From CAMTUW01 sp947085035 (lineage in GTDB: Bacteria > Actinomycetota > Coriobacteriia > Anaerosomatales > PHET01): DNA of 60,016 nt. Position numbers and translations under genes: made by a program. The stretch covers positions 1 to 60,016 of the forward strand of contig CAMTUW010000009.1 of the NCBI GenBank assembly GCA_947085035.1. Direction: 5' to 3'. Within the stretch, counting starts at the first letter, position 1. Each line of letters opens with the position of its first letter. Of this stretch, positions 1 to 9,247 are shown piece after piece. The notes beneath the pieces were generated by a model. It was not told where the DNA came from. It saw only the letters and a program-made list of their open reading frames with translations, and searched no databases.

Positions 1-27
1 ACCGCCAGCGTCGAGGTGATCGCGTGA
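1..27 (+). CDS. 3' end of an upstream gene (partial)
   Basis: Frame 1 is open from the window edge and reads eight codons before TGA at 25-27. The stop overlaps the GTG start of the transporter at 24 in a GTGA arrangement, the coupling style used throughout this window. Too little is visible to name the product. topA often precedes tmk/holB in related genomes, but that is only a guess. Confidence 0.35.
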   Translation, partial: TASVEVIA

Positions 28-1508
28 GCGAAGCGACGCCGGTCGCGGCCGCGCGCGCATCGAGCACGTTCGGGCGTCTCGCCAAAGACGTGCGCTTCCG
101 GCGGCTGTGGGCCGCTCAGATGGTGTCGGGAGTGGGCGACTGGCTCGTCATCGGTCTGCTGATCCCGCTTGTCAGCGCGCTTTCGGGTGGTTCGTCGTTC
201 GCCGTGGCCGGCATCCTCATCGCCAAGATCATCCCGGCACTTCTGTTCTCGTCGCTGACCGGAGCGCTGGTGGATCGCTTCGACCGCCGCAAAGTGATGA
301 TCACCGCCGATCTCGTGCGCTTCTGTCTCGTACTCGTGCTGCTGTCGACAAACTCGCTCGCCGCGATCTATCTCATCGTGCTTCTGATGGAGACGGCGTC
401 GCTGTTCTTCTGGCCCGCGCGCAACTCGCTGATCCCGTATCTGGTCGCCGAGAAGGACATCACGGCGGCCAACGGCGCCATGTACACCACTCAACAGGCG
501 TCGATGCTTCTCGGACTCACGGCGTCGGGTGCGATCCTTGTCGGCTTCGAAGCGGTCGTGCGGGCGGTGACCGCCGCCCAGCTGCCGGTTGTCGAACACC
601 TCGTCGGCTTGCTCTCGCCGGCGCTTCTGGGTCCGCGCGCGGGCTTCTTCCTCGACTCGCTCACGTTCCTGTTCTCCGCCGCGACCATCGCCTCGATCAC
701 GGTAGTGGCTCGCGCCGAGAAGAAGGCGGGTCGGTTCGACCTCGGGTTGCTTGGTAAAGACGCGCTGGACTCGTTTCGCTTCCTCGGGGCGCACCGCGAG
801 CTGCGCGGGCTGCTCGTGACCGTCTTCCTCGCGATCCTTGGCGGCGGCGCGATCATCCCGGTTGGCATCAACTACGTGAACTCCCTCGTGGCTGGCGACC
901 TGTTCGTGGAGCAGATCGCGTGGCTCCAGAGGTTGTCGGGCTCTCCGCAGACGTTCATGCTCGTGTTCATGGCCGCCGGCATGGTGGTGGGCGCGTTGTT
1001 GGTGCCGCGCCTCGAGCGACGTATGCCGCTGCAACTGCTGTTCGCCGGAAGCGTTGCCGCGTTCGGCGTTGCGATGCTCGGCTTCGCGAGCTTCGGCGTC
1101 TACTGGATCGCCGGTGTGTTCGCGAGCCTCGCGGGTGCATGCATCGCCACGCTCACCGTTGCGGGCAACAGCTACGTCGTCAAGACGAGCACCGACGAGA
1201 TCCGCGGTCGCGTGTTCACGGCGATGGAGAGCGTCATCCGTGTCGCGCTGTTGCTCTCGATGGTGGTCATGGCTCCGCTCAACGACATCATCGGGCGCTT
1301 CGTGCTCGGGCTCGTGGGGCAAAACGGGTGGGCGCCCAGCGCACTGATGCTCACCGGCCCGCGTGCCACGCTGCTGCTCTCGGCCGCCATCGTGCTGGGC
1401 GCGGCGGTCTACGGGTTCAGGGTCCTGCGCTGGCGCGAGTGCTCGGACGCGGATGACGCCGAGGATTGCCAAGACGAGATCATGGCGAAGGAGGCCGACG
1501 TTGTCTGA
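24..1508 (+). CDS. MFS transporter, probable drug or solute exporter
   Basis: This 494-residue polytopic membrane protein is of the major facilitator superfamily. Residues about 25-470 alternate hydrophobic helices with short loops. The loop-2 signature appears as GALVDRFDRRKVM near residue 80, a GxxxDRxxRR-type motif A. The general look is that of the EntS/MFS_3 exporter group, but the substrate cannot be read from sequence. The C-terminus is a short acidic cytoplasmic tail. The GTG start overlaps the preceding stop and has GAGGTG upstream. The next gene starts eight bases before this one ends, so the two are probably co-transcribed. It sits in the tmk-holB-ricT neighbourhood without an obvious functional link. 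Confidence 0.8.
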   Translation: MSEATPVAAARASSTFGRLAKDVRFRRLWAAQMVSGVGDWLVIGLLIPLVSALSGGSSFAVAGILIAKIIPALLFSSLTGALVDRFDRRKVMITADLVRFCLVLVLLSTNSLAAIYLIVLLMETASLFFWPARNSLIPYLVAEKDITAANGAMYTTQQASMLLGLTASGAILVGFEAVVRAVTAAQLPVVEHLVGLLSPALLGPRAGFFLDSLTFLFSAATIASITVVARAEKKAGRFDLGLLGKDALDSFRFLGAHRELRGLLVTVFLAILGGGAIIPVGINYVNSLVAGDLFVEQIAWLQRLSGSPQTFMLVFMAAGMVVGALLVPRLERRMPLQLLFAGSVAAFGVAMLGFASFGVYWIAGVFASLAGACIATLTVAGNSYVVKTSTDEIRGRVFTAMESVIRVALLLSMVVMAPLNDIIGRFVLGLVGQNGWAPSALMLTGPRATLLLSAAIVLGAAVYGFRVLRWRECSDADDAEDCQDEIMAKEADVV

Positions 1509-2073
1509 TCCGATCAGCGTGAAGCTGCCCGCGACACCGGATACGCTCGCGTCGCTTCGTGCCGGAGACGAGGTCAGGCTCTCGGGACCGGTCTTCACGG
1601 CCCGAGACGCGACCCACGCGCGCCTTCTCGCAGAGCTCGAGCGAGAGGGGAGTCTGCCCTACGGGCTGGCCGGTCAGACGCTCTTCTACGCGGGCCCCAC
1701 GCCCGCACGACCGGGCCGCCCGGTGGGCGCCGTGGGACCCACGACCGCAGCCCGCATGGACTTCGCGACCCCCGCGCTCATGCGCGCAGGCATCGTCGCG
1801 TCCATCGGCAAGGGCATCCGAGCCACGGAGGTCGTCGACGCTTGCCGTGAGACCGGCGGCGTGTACTTCGCCGCCGTGGGCGGTGCCGCAGCGCTTCTCG
1901 CGACCTACATCGACTCCGCCGAGACGATCGCCTACGAGGAGCTGGGCTCCGAGGCGCTGGTCCGCATGACATTTCGGGGATTCCCGGCGTTCGTGGCGCT
2001 CGACGCTCACGGAGGCGACCTCTACCGCACGGCACCGTCCCAGTGGCGCTCGCGCGAGGAGGGTGCCCGATGA
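1501..2073 (+). CDS. Class I fumarase / tartrate dehydratase beta-type subunit
   Basis: The 190-residue protein matches the C-terminal (beta) part of Fe-S class I hydro-lyases such as two-subunit fumarase and L(+)-tartrate dehydratase. Supporting stretches are GDEVRLSGPVFTARDATH near the start, VGPTTAARMD, and IGKG in the middle. In these enzymes the beta subunit pairs with an alpha subunit carrying the catalytic 4Fe-4S cluster, and fumarate hydration to malate is the usual reaction. No alpha gene lies next to it here. The TTG at 1501 was chosen because AAGGAGG at 1488-1494 lies six bases upstream and the protein begins where homologous beta subunits do. A longer frame upstream is antisense-like GC-rich sequence. 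It overlaps the transporter by 8 bases and tmk by 4. Confidence 0.75.
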   Translation: MSDPISVKLPATPDTLASLRAGDEVRLSGPVFTARDATHARLLAELEREGSLPYGLAGQTLFYAGPTPARPGRPVGAVGPTTAARMDFATPALMRAGIVASIGKGIRATEVVDACRETGGVYFAAVGGAAALLATYIDSAETIAYEELGSEALVRMTFRGFPAFVALDAHGGDLYRTAPSQWRSREEGAR

Positions 2074-2717
2074 GCGGCCTCTTCATCACCTTCGAAGGCG
2101 GCGAGGGCTCCGGCAAGACGACCCAGATCCGCCTGCTGGCCCAGCGGCTCGTCGCTGCCGGGCGCACGGTGCGCACGCTGCGTGAGCCGGGCGGCACCGC
2201 CGTGGGCGAGGCGGTGCGCGCGATCCTGCTCGATGCCGCTCATACCCGGCTGTGCGCTCGCGCCGAGCTGCTGCTCTACGAGGCTGCTCGCGCGCAGCTG
2301 GTCGACGAGGTGATTCGCCCGGCCCTCGCGCTGGGCGAGGTGGTGCTGTGCGATCGCTACTACGACTCCTCGACCGCCTATCAGGGGCATGCCCGCGGCT
2401 TGCCCCTCGACGAGGTCTCGGCGCTCAACATGGCGGCGACCGGCGGTCTTGTGCCCGATCGGACGCTTCTGTTCGACATCGAGCCCGCACTGGGCCTTCG
2501 CCGAGCCACACGCGCGGGAGGGGCCGATCGGCTCGAACGCGAGGAGATCGCGTTTCACGAGCGCGTCCGCGCGGGTTTTCTCGCCATCGCTGCAGACGAC
2601 CCGGAACGCTTTCGTCTCGTCGACGCCACGGGCAGCCCGTCTGCGGTGTCGCAACGCGTCTCACGCGCCCTGGCGGACCTGCCCGGACTCGAGGGTCTGC
2701 TCGGAGAGAAGCGATGA
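2070..2717 (+). CDS. tmk: Thymidylate kinase
   Basis: This 215-residue cytosolic nucleotide kinase phosphorylates dTMP to dTDP with ATP for DNA synthesis. The P-loop is FEGGEGSGKTT at residues about 7-17. The DRYYDSSTAYQG segment near residue 95 is the family's Mg2+/dTMP site, and a basic lid region follows. Length is typical (about 205-215). The ATG at 2070 overlaps the preceding TGA (ATGA) with a GAGGAGGG ribosome site at 2056-2063. It is followed by holB with another ATGA overlap, a common tmk-holB pairing. Confidence 0.95.
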   Translation: MSGLFITFEGGEGSGKTTQIRLLAQRLVAAGRTVRTLREPGGTAVGEAVRAILLDAAHTRLCARAELLLYEAARAQLVDEVIRPALALGEVVLCDRYYDSSTAYQGHARGLPLDEVSALNMAATGGLVPDRTLLFDIEPALGLRRATRAGGADRLEREEIAFHERVRAGFLAIAADDPERFRLVDATGSPSAVSQRVSRALADLPGLEGLLGEKR

Positions 2718-3838
2718 CACTCGATTTCGCTCAGATGTCGGCCCAGCCGCGTGTCGCCGCACTCCTGCATTCGGCCGTTCAAAGCGGGCGCGTGGCGCAT
2801 GCGTATCTGTTCGTGGGACCGCCCGGGTGCGGGAAACGCACGACCGCGCGTGCGCTCGCGGCGGCGCTTCTCTGTGCCGACAAGGGTTGCGGTTCGTGCG
2901 CGGCATGCGCGCGGGTGCGTCGCGATGTGCATCCCGACGTCCACATGATCGCCCCGCAAGGCGCCGCGAGTTATCTTGCCGAGCAGGTCAGAGACATCGT
3001 GCATGATGTCTCGCTCGCCCCCATCGAGGGACCGTACAAGCTCTACATCGTCGAGAGCGTCGACCTGATGAACGACTCGGCGGCCAACGCGTTCCTCAAG
3101 ACGCTCGAGGAGCCGCCGGAAGACGTGGTGTTCGTGCTCATGGCGCACAGCTATGAGGCGGTCCTTCCAACGATCACCTCGCGCTGCCAGGTGGTGCGCT
3201 TCAAGCGGCTCTCGCCGTCCGAGAGCGCAGCGCTGCTGCGCGAGAAGACGGGCGCCGAGGCCGAAGACGCCACAGCGGCGCTCGCCGCAACCGGCTGGGT
3301 CGTCGCGCGCGCGGCCGAGTTCCTGCGCAGCCCCGCGCGTCGGGCCGCTCGCGATACCATCCTGCACACCTTGAAGGATCTCGCGTCGATGGACGACCTC
3401 GATGTGCTCACGGCGGCCCGGGAGTTGCTCACAGTGGTCAAGGCCCCTCTCGAAGAGGTCCGTGCCGCTCAATCGGTCGAGATCGCCGAGCGGGAGGACT
3501 TCTTGGGCGCGCGTGTCTCGACGCGGGCGCTTGAGGAACGTCACAAGCGACAGCTCACCGCCAGAGAGCGTGAGGGCGTCGCCGAGGCGCTCAACGTCGT
3601 GGAGAGCTGGCTCAGAGACTGCTTCGCGATGGCTATGGGGCTCGACCACCTCACGGCCAACGCCGATGCGCTCGATGCGATGGAAGAGGTCGCTGCGGTC
3701 ATGACCCCGGCGGCGGCCGTCAAGGCGTTGAGCGCTGTGAACGAGACACGCAAGCTCATCGCGTATAATGTGAGCCCGCAGCTCGCCGTCGAGGCGATGC
3801 TATTCGACATACGAGAGGTTCTCAGATGCCCACGGTAG
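2714..3838 (+). CDS. holB: DNA polymerase III delta' subunit
   Basis: This 374-residue clamp-loader AAA+ protein helps load the sliding clamp. It has the Walker A-like FVGPPGCGKRTTAR at residues about 33-46. A cysteine-rich zinc module follows (CADKGCGSCAACARV), as in DnaX/HolB proteins. The Walker B/sensor region includes AANAFLKTLEEPPEDV and the TSRC box near residue 155-160. The C-terminal third is helical and poorly conserved. The start overlaps the tmk stop, and the end overlaps ricT by 13 bases, so the block is one transcript. Confidence 0.92.
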   Translation: MTLDFAQMSAQPRVAALLHSAVQSGRVAHAYLFVGPPGCGKRTTARALAAALLCADKGCGSCAACARVRRDVHPDVHMIAPQGAASYLAEQVRDIVHDVSLAPIEGPYKLYIVESVDLMNDSAANAFLKTLEEPPEDVVFVLMAHSYEAVLPTITSRCQVVRFKRLSPSESAALLREKTGAEAEDATAALAATGWVVARAAEFLRSPARRAARDTILHTLKDLASMDDLDVLTAARELLTVVKAPLEEVRAAQSVEIAEREDFLGARVSTRALEERHKRQLTAREREGVAEALNVVESWLRDCFAMAMGLDHLTANADALDAMEEVAAVMTPAAAVKALSAVNETRKLIAYNVSPQLAVEAMLFDIREVLRCPR

Positions 3839-5013
3839 TCGGAGTCCGACTCCGTTTCTCCAAGACGTTGTGGTACGACCCCGCCGGCGCTACGCCGTGC
3901 GAGGGCGACCGCGTCATCGTCGAAACCGAGCGTGGCGAGGAGTTCGGCTCCATCGTCTCGCCGGCGCATGAGGTGGATGCCAACGCTTTGCCTGCAGCTC
4001 TGAAGCCCATCTCTCGGATGGCAGACGCCGCAGACCTCGCCACCCTTGACGAGCTCACCACCAAAGAGGCGGATGCGCTTCGCGTCTTTCGCGGACTCGT
4101 CGAGCACTATCGCCTGGACATGAAGCCCGTCGACGTCCAGTACCTGACAAGCGGCGATAAGATCGTCTTCTACTTCAGTGCCGATGAGCGTGTCGACTTC
4201 CGCGAGCTGGTCAAGGACCTGGGCGCGAAGTTCCACACGCGTATCGACATGCGTCAGGTGGGCGTGCGTGACGAGGCCCGTGCGGTGGGTGGCGTGGGGC
4301 ACTGCGGCCAACAGCTGTGTTGCGCGCGTTTCGGAGGAGATTTCCAGCCTGTTTCCATTCGCATGGCGAAAGAGCAGGATCTGCCGCTGAACCCCTTGAA
4401 AATCAGCGGACTGTGCGGCAGACTCATGTGCTGTCTTCGCTATGAGTTCGATGCCTACAAGGATTTCAAGTCCAGGGCACCGAAGCGAGGCGCCATCATC
4501 GAAACACCTGCGGGTCTTGCGAAGGTGGCGGAACTCAATACTCCGCGCGAGACCGTCAAGATTCGTTTCGAGGATGGTACGAGCGTTGCGATCCCGCTTT
4601 CCGGGATGGAGTGCAGCAAGGGCGGAACGTGCCCGTGCTCGGTCAAGCGAGAAGCGCTTGAGGCGGTTACCGGTGCCACCGTGGCTCCGCTCGCTGCTGA
4701 AGCGCCGCGTCAGCAGCGACCTGCACGGCCGACGAAGCCAGCGGTCGCTGTAGCGCCCGAGCAGCAAGGGGACGCTCCGAGCGATGGGAGCACGCGGCGA
4801 CGCAGGCGACGCAAGAGCGGCGGCGGTGAATCGTCCGGGGCGAAGGCGCCTCAGCAGGGTGAGTCGAAGCCAGCGCCGTCGGCTGAGGCGAAACAGGGCG
4901 GTGGCGATGCGCAGGCGGCCGGTGACAAGCCGGCCCGCAGTTCCAGGCGTCGCAAGCGCAGGCGGCCGGGCGGTGGCGGGAGCGGCGGAGGTACTTCTCC
5001 GCAACAGGGTTGA
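3826..5013 (+). CDS. ricT: PSP1-domain regulator RicT (YaaT) with long basic tail
   Basis: The N-terminal ~280 residues are a PSP1/YaaT domain. In Bacillus, RicT works with RicA and RicF in an Fe-S complex that stimulates RNase Y processing. The conserved cysteine pairs are visible as CGQQLCCARF, CGRLMCCLRY and SKGGTCPC. The final ~110 residues are low-complexity, rich in Pro/Ala/Gly and Arg (for example TRRRRRRKSGGG and SSRRRKRRRPGGG), like an RNA-binding tail. Such a tail is longer than in the Bacillus protein and may make RNA contacts (inference). The ATG at 3826 lies inside the end of holB after GAGAGG. A tRNA gene begins 13 bases after the stop. Confidence 0.88.
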   Translation: MPTVVGVRLRFSKTLWYDPAGATPCEGDRVIVETERGEEFGSIVSPAHEVDANALPAALKPISRMADAADLATLDELTTKEADALRVFRGLVEHYRLDMKPVDVQYLTSGDKIVFYFSADERVDFRELVKDLGAKFHTRIDMRQVGVRDEARAVGGVGHCGQQLCCARFGGDFQPVSIRMAKEQDLPLNPLKISGLCGRLMCCLRYEFDAYKDFKSRAPKRGAIIETPAGLAKVAELNTPRETVKIRFEDGTSVAIPLSGMECSKGGTCPCSVKREALEAVTGATVAPLAAEAPRQQRPARPTKPAVAVAPEQQGDAPSDGSTRRRRRRKSGGGESSGAKAPQQGESKPAPSAEAKQGGGDAQAAGDKPARSSRRRKRRRPGGGGSGGGTSPQQG

Positions 5014-5026
5014 TGCAGGCACACAG

Positions 5027-5102
5027 GCCGACGTAGCTCAGTTGGTAGAGCAGCGCACTCGTAATGCGCAGGCCAGCGGTTCGAATCCGCTCGTCGGCTC
5101 CA
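5027..5102 (+). tRNA. tRNA-Thr (anticodon CGT)
   Basis: A complete 76-nt cloverleaf is present. The acceptor stem GCCGACG (5027-5033) pairs with CGTCGGC (5092-5098), and a T discriminator and encoded CCA (5100-5102) follow. The D arm is GCTC..GAGC. The anticodon stem is GCGCA/TGCGC with the seven-base loop CTCGTAA (5058-5064), giving anticodon CGT at 5060-5062, which reads ACG. The T arm contains GGTTCGAATCC. It is transcribed with or just after ricT and is followed at once by a terminator. Confidence 0.97.
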
Positions 5103-5116
5103 TATGAATTCCAATG

Positions 5117-5139
5117 CGGCTCCGAAAGGGGCCGTTTTT
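5117..5139 (+). terminator. Rho-independent terminator after tRNA-Thr
   Basis: A 7-bp stem CGGCTCC/GGGGCCG (5117-5123 with 5128-5134, one T-G pair), a GAAA tetraloop and a TTTTT run (5135-5139) form a textbook intrinsic terminator 15 bases after the tRNA. It separates the ricT-tRNA transcript from nuo. The 139 bases between it and nuoA hold no gene. TATACT at 5142-5147 resembles a -10 box but has no convincing -35 partner. Confidence 0.9.
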
Positions 5140-5278
5140 CGTATACTCCACTGGGCATACGTCGGCCAGTCACCGCAGAATACGCCCCGTCTGCCGATGA
5201 AACACTCCGTTCGACTGGTCTGCTCGCTGTCCGAGTGTGTAGTGTCCGACGAACGTTCCGCCGGTGTGAAGGATCCGC

Positions 5279-5631
5279 ATGGATCTCAACAGCATGGTCA
5301 TAGGAGGATTCCTCGTCATAGGGATTCTCTTCGTGGTGCTCACGCTTGGGACATCGTGGCTGCTCTCGCCCAAGAGACCCTCGGCTGAGAAAGCCATCAT
5401 GTATGAATGCGGGGTCGATCCGATCGGCAGTCCGTGGGTACGTTTCCGAGCGGGCTACTACGTCTACGCATTGCTCTACGTGATCTTCGACATCGAGACG
5501 GTGTTCCTCTACCCGTGGGCGGTCACCTTCGCTCGTCCGGGGATCGGCTGGTTCGTCTTCTTCGAGATGCTCATATTCATCGCCATCCTCCTGGGCGGCC
5601 TCGCCTACGCATGGAAGGAGGGGGCTCTCAA

Positions 5632-5641
<10 letters not shown>
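5279..5641 (+). CDS. nuoA: NADH-quinone oxidoreductase subunit A
   Basis: This 120-residue complex I membrane subunit has three transmembrane helices (about 6-29, 61-85, 92-112). The conserved loop contains KAIMYECGVDPIG, with the Cys used as a conformational marker of the quinone-site loop, and the FDIETVFLYPW motif. It is the first gene of an 11-gene nuo operon. The ATG at 5279 is preceded by AAGGA a few bases upstream. The end overlaps nuoB by 10 bases. The operon promoter should lie in the 139-base gap after the terminator but is not clear by eye. Confidence 0.95.
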
Positions 5642-6109
<468 letters not shown>

Positions 6110-6138
<29 letters not shown>

Positions 6139-6574
6139 ATTCCTCTCACACGCTGGCGTCAGCGACGTCGAGATCGACAGCGCCTCGATGCTGGGCGTCG
6201 TGTGCCGCGTCGCTCCCGCTCAGACGAAGCAGATGCTCTGCGCGCTCAAGGGCGAGGGTGACGGCTTCGACTTCCTCGTCGACCTGTTCGGCATAGACAC
6301 AGGCGAGGCGGTCGACGTCGTCTACCACCTGCGCTCCTTCTCGCGTGACGAGGAGATCTACGTCAAAGTCGCACTACCATACGGCGCTGACCTCGCGAGC
6401 GTCTGGGAGATACACCCTGCGGCGCTCATGCCCGAGCGCGAATGCGCCGAGATGTTCGGGCTCACGCTGTCCGGGCACCCGAACCCCAAGCACCTGCTGC
6501 TGACGAAAGGCTCGAGACCGGCGCTGCTGAAGTCCGAGCGTATCCGCACGGCCGAGGAGGTGCGTGACCGGTGA
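6110..6574 (+). CDS. nuoC: NADH-quinone oxidoreductase subunit C
   Basis: This 154-residue NuoC (30 kDa-type) subunit of the peripheral arm helps form the NuoB/NuoD interface. The family signature near the C-terminus reads RECAEMFGLTLSGHPNPKHL. It is a separate gene, not fused to nuoD as in E. coli. The start is TTG at 6110 with GGAGGGG at 6099-6105. The length is short but complete for stand-alone NuoC. It overlaps nuoD by 4 bases. Confidence 0.93.
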
Positions 6575-7779
6575 CGGACCCGCGCCATCTCGCAGGTCAC
6601 GCCGGCTGGCTGACCCCGAACCCGCCGCACCAGGTCGACTTCGTGCCAACGTCGCTCACGCGCGCTCCCACGGGAGTCGACACGTTCGACACTGAGCGCA
6701 TGGTGCTGAACATGGGTCCACAGCACCCCTCGACGCACGGCGTGCTGCGCCTTCTCATCGAGATGGATGGCGAGGAGGTCGTTGCGGCGGAGGCGGTGGC
6801 GGGATACCTCCACCGCGGTATCGAGAAGCTCGCCGAGCATCGTCGCTACAACGCCGTCGGAACGCTGATGGACCGCGGCGACTACATGTCGGGCATCCAC
6901 AACGAGCTCGCTTTCGCGTTGGCCGCCGAGAAGCTCATGGAAGTCGAGGTGCCTCGCCGCGCTCAGTGGCTGCGGGTCCTCATGTCTGAGATCAACCGTA
7001 TCGCGAGTCACTTGGTCTGGTACGGCACGTTCGGTCTGGATACCGGGGCGATGGGGCAGTTCCTCTATGCGGTCAGAGACCGTGAGGTGCTGCTCGACAT
7101 CCTTGAGGACGTGACCGGTCAACGGATGATGTTCAACTACGTGCGCCCGGGGGGTGTGGTCGCCGACATCACGACGTCTGCGGTCGACAAGATCCAAGCG
7201 TTCCTCGCCACGATCGACATGTACCTGGACGAGCATGATGCGCTACTGGGCGGCAACGAGATATTCCAGGCGAGGACCCGCGGTATCGGCGTTCTCGACA
7301 AAGAAACCGCAACGGCGTTCGGGCTCACCGGAGCGAACCTGCGCGCGAGTGGACTCGGCTTCGATGTGCGGCGCGATCGACCCTATGCGGCCTATGACGA
7401 GATGCGGTTCTCGGTGCCTGTGGCCGAAGAAGGCGACTGTTACGCACGCTATCTCGTGCGGATGGGTGAGTTGCGCCAGGCGGTGGCGATGGTCCGCCAG
7501 TGCATCGACGGGCTGCCTGAAGGCGAGCACACCGCCAAGGTGGCGAAGGTCTTGCGCCCGCCAGCGGGTGAGGCCTACGCCGCCGTCGAGTCCCCGCGTG
7601 GCGAGCTGGGCGTTCATCTCGTATCCGACGGCACCGAGCACCCGTATCGCATGCGGTATCGTCCGCCGGCCCTCTACGCGCTCCAGGCTGCCGAGGCGAT
7701 TCTGCCCGGCACCATGATCGCCGACGTCGTCGTGATCCTTGGCAGCGTGGACGTTGTGCTGGGGGAGATCGACCGATGA
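6571..7779 (+). CDS. nuoD: NADH-quinone oxidoreductase subunit D
   Basis: The 402-residue 49-kDa-type subunit lines the quinone pocket. The signature NMGPQHPSTHGVLRLL lies near residues 48-62, followed by GYLHRGIEKLAE. Other recognisable segments are RGDYMSG, EINRIASHLVWYG and the VRPGGV stretch. It lacks the four Cys ligands of NiFe-hydrogenase large subunits, so this is a true complex I subunit and not an Ech/Mbh hydrogenase. GTG start at 6571 overlaps nuoC. Confidence 0.96.
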   Translation: MTDPRHLAGHAGWLTPNPPHQVDFVPTSLTRAPTGVDTFDTERMVLNMGPQHPSTHGVLRLLIEMDGEEVVAAEAVAGYLHRGIEKLAEHRRYNAVGTLMDRGDYMSGIHNELAFALAAEKLMEVEVPRRAQWLRVLMSEINRIASHLVWYGTFGLDTGAMGQFLYAVRDREVLLDILEDVTGQRMMFNYVRPGGVVADITTSAVDKIQAFLATIDMYLDEHDALLGGNEIFQARTRGIGVLDKETATAFGLTGANLRASGLGFDVRRDRPYAAYDEMRFSVPVAEEGDCYARYLVRMGELRQAVAMVRQCIDGLPEGEHTAKVAKVLRPPAGEAYAAVESPRGELGVHLVSDGTEHPYRMRYRPPALYALQAAEAILPGTMIADVVVILGSVDVVLGEIDR

Positions 7780-8777
7780 GCCCGCTGCTGATAGTCGTCT
7801 TGCGCGTGCTGGCCGCCGTGGGGCTCCTGCTCCTCAACGGCGTGGTGCTCATCTACATGCTGCGCAAGGTCCTCGGGCGTCTGCATCTGCGCCTGGGCCC
7901 CACCGAACTCGGTCCCGCAGGCATGTTCCAGACCATGGCAGACGTCGTCAAGCTCCTCACGAAAGAGGACGCCACGCCCGGCTCGGTTGACAGGGTGCTC
8001 TATTTTCTCGCGCCCGCGATCGTGTTCGTGCCCTCGCTGGCCGCCTACGCCGCCATCCCGTTCTCGAACAAGATCGTGGCCGCGGACCTCGACATGGGGC
8101 TGCTCTTCACCTTCGCGATCCTGTCCCTCATGCCGCTCGGGATCTTCGCCGCCGGATGGGCGAGCTACAATAAGTGGTCGCTACTGGGCTCGATGCGCTC
8201 GATCGCTCAGCAGGTGAGCTACGAGGTACCCTTGCTGCTCGCGGCGCTGCCGCCGGTCATGATCGCGGGCTCGATGAACCTTGGTGACATCGTGCGCGCC
8301 CAGCATGGTTCGGTGTGGTTCATCATCCCGTGTCTGCCCGCGTTCGTCTTCTTCCTCATCGCGGGCCTCATCGAGTCGAACCAGACGCCGTTCGACCTGT
8401 CCGAGGCCGAATCTGAGCTCGTGGCCGGTTTCGCCACAGAGTACTCTTCGATGAAATTCGGCCTGCTGTTCCTCTCGGAGTTCAGCAACGTGTTCATATT
8501 CGCAGCCCTGATGGTCACGCTGTTCCTAGGGGGATGGTCGCTGCCGTTCGTGGATCCCGGCCTGCTCGCCGGAATCGGCGCCCCGATCATCTTCCTCGTC
8601 AAGACTTACCTCGTGATCTTCGTGTTCATGTGGATTCGCGGCACATTGCCCAGAGTGCGTATCGACCAACTGCTCGCCATTGGCTGGAAGTTCCTGCTTC
8701 CCGCCACCTTGCTGTGGATCGTCATCACAGGTGTGGCCATCAAGACCGGACAGGGTCTGTTCGGGGGTGGATCGTGA
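7776..8777 (+). CDS. nuoH: NADH-quinone oxidoreductase subunit H
   Basis: This 333-residue membrane subunit joins the peripheral and membrane arms and carries the quinone channel and E-channel start. About eight transmembrane helices are evident. Family segments include RLGPTELGPAGMFQTMAD, LLTKEDATP, SMRSIAQQVSYEVPL and NQTPFDLSEAESELVAGF. The length is typical of NuoH. It starts and ends with 4-base overlaps to nuoD and nuoI. Confidence 0.96.
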   Translation: MSPLLIVVLRVLAAVGLLLLNGVVLIYMLRKVLGRLHLRLGPTELGPAGMFQTMADVVKLLTKEDATPGSVDRVLYFLAPAIVFVPSLAAYAAIPFSNKIVAADLDMGLLFTFAILSLMPLGIFAAGWASYNKWSLLGSMRSIAQQVSYEVPLLLAALPPVMIAGSMNLGDIVRAQHGSVWFIIPCLPAFVFFLIAGLIESNQTPFDLSEAESELVAGFATEYSSMKFGLLFLSEFSNVFIFAALMVTLFLGGWSLPFVDPGLLAGIGAPIIFLVKTYLVIFVFMWIRGTLPRVRIDQLLAIGWKFLLPATLLWIVITGVAIKTGQGLFGGGS

Positions 8778-9247
8778 AGTTCTTCGGCTCTGGCATCTTG
8801 AATGGCCTGCGCATCACGATGCGCAACATGCTGCGTGGGCCGATCACCGTGAGGTATCCCCATGAGAAGCTGGTGCTGCCCGAGCGTGCTCGGTGGGCGC
8901 TCGAGCTCAAGACCGACGAGAACGGCGCACACCTGTGCACGGCCTGCATGGCGTGCGAACGGGCCTGCCCGGACTTCATCATCAGGATCGAGGTCACGAC
9001 GGGTGAGGATCGCTCCAAGCACATCGATCGGTGGGGCTATGAGCTGGGAGCGTGCATGATGTGCGGTCTGTGCGTCGAGGCCTGCCCGTTCGACGCGATC
9101 AAGATGGGTCACGACTACGAACTCGCGCGGCGCAACGTCGCAGACCTGGAGTACTCTCTGATCACCGACGAGCCTGCAGCCAAGCCCAAGCGCAAGGCCC
9201 CCGCCCCAGCGCCTGCCGCCGACACCGAGGAGGCCTCGGATGGCTGA
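8774..9247 (+). CDS. nuoI: NADH-quinone oxidoreductase subunit I (2[4Fe-4S])
   Basis: The 157-residue ferredoxin-like subunit carries clusters N6a and N6b in the electron wire to N2. The two motifs are CTACMACERACP and CMMCGLCVEACP. The C-terminus is a Lys/Pro/Ala-rich low-complexity tail of about 25 residues. GTG at 8774 (GTGA overlap with the nuoH stop) gives the expected N-terminus. A longer frame reaches back into nuoH but is not coding. With no nuoEFG in this operon, NuoI is the likely electron entry surface for an external donor (inference). Confidence 0.95.
   Translation: MKFFGSGILNGLRITMRNMLRGPITVRYPHEKLVLPERARWALELKTDENGAHLCTACMACERACPDFIIRIEVTTGEDRSKHIDRWGYELGACMMCGLCVEACPFDAIKMGHDYELARRNVADLEYSLITDEPAAKPKRKAPAPAPAADTEEASDG

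Noticed and set aside
6571..7779. nuoD as an energy-converting NiFe-hydrogenase large subunit
   Set aside because: The CxxC nickel-ligand pairs are absent, and the set includes full NuoA, J, K, L, M and N.
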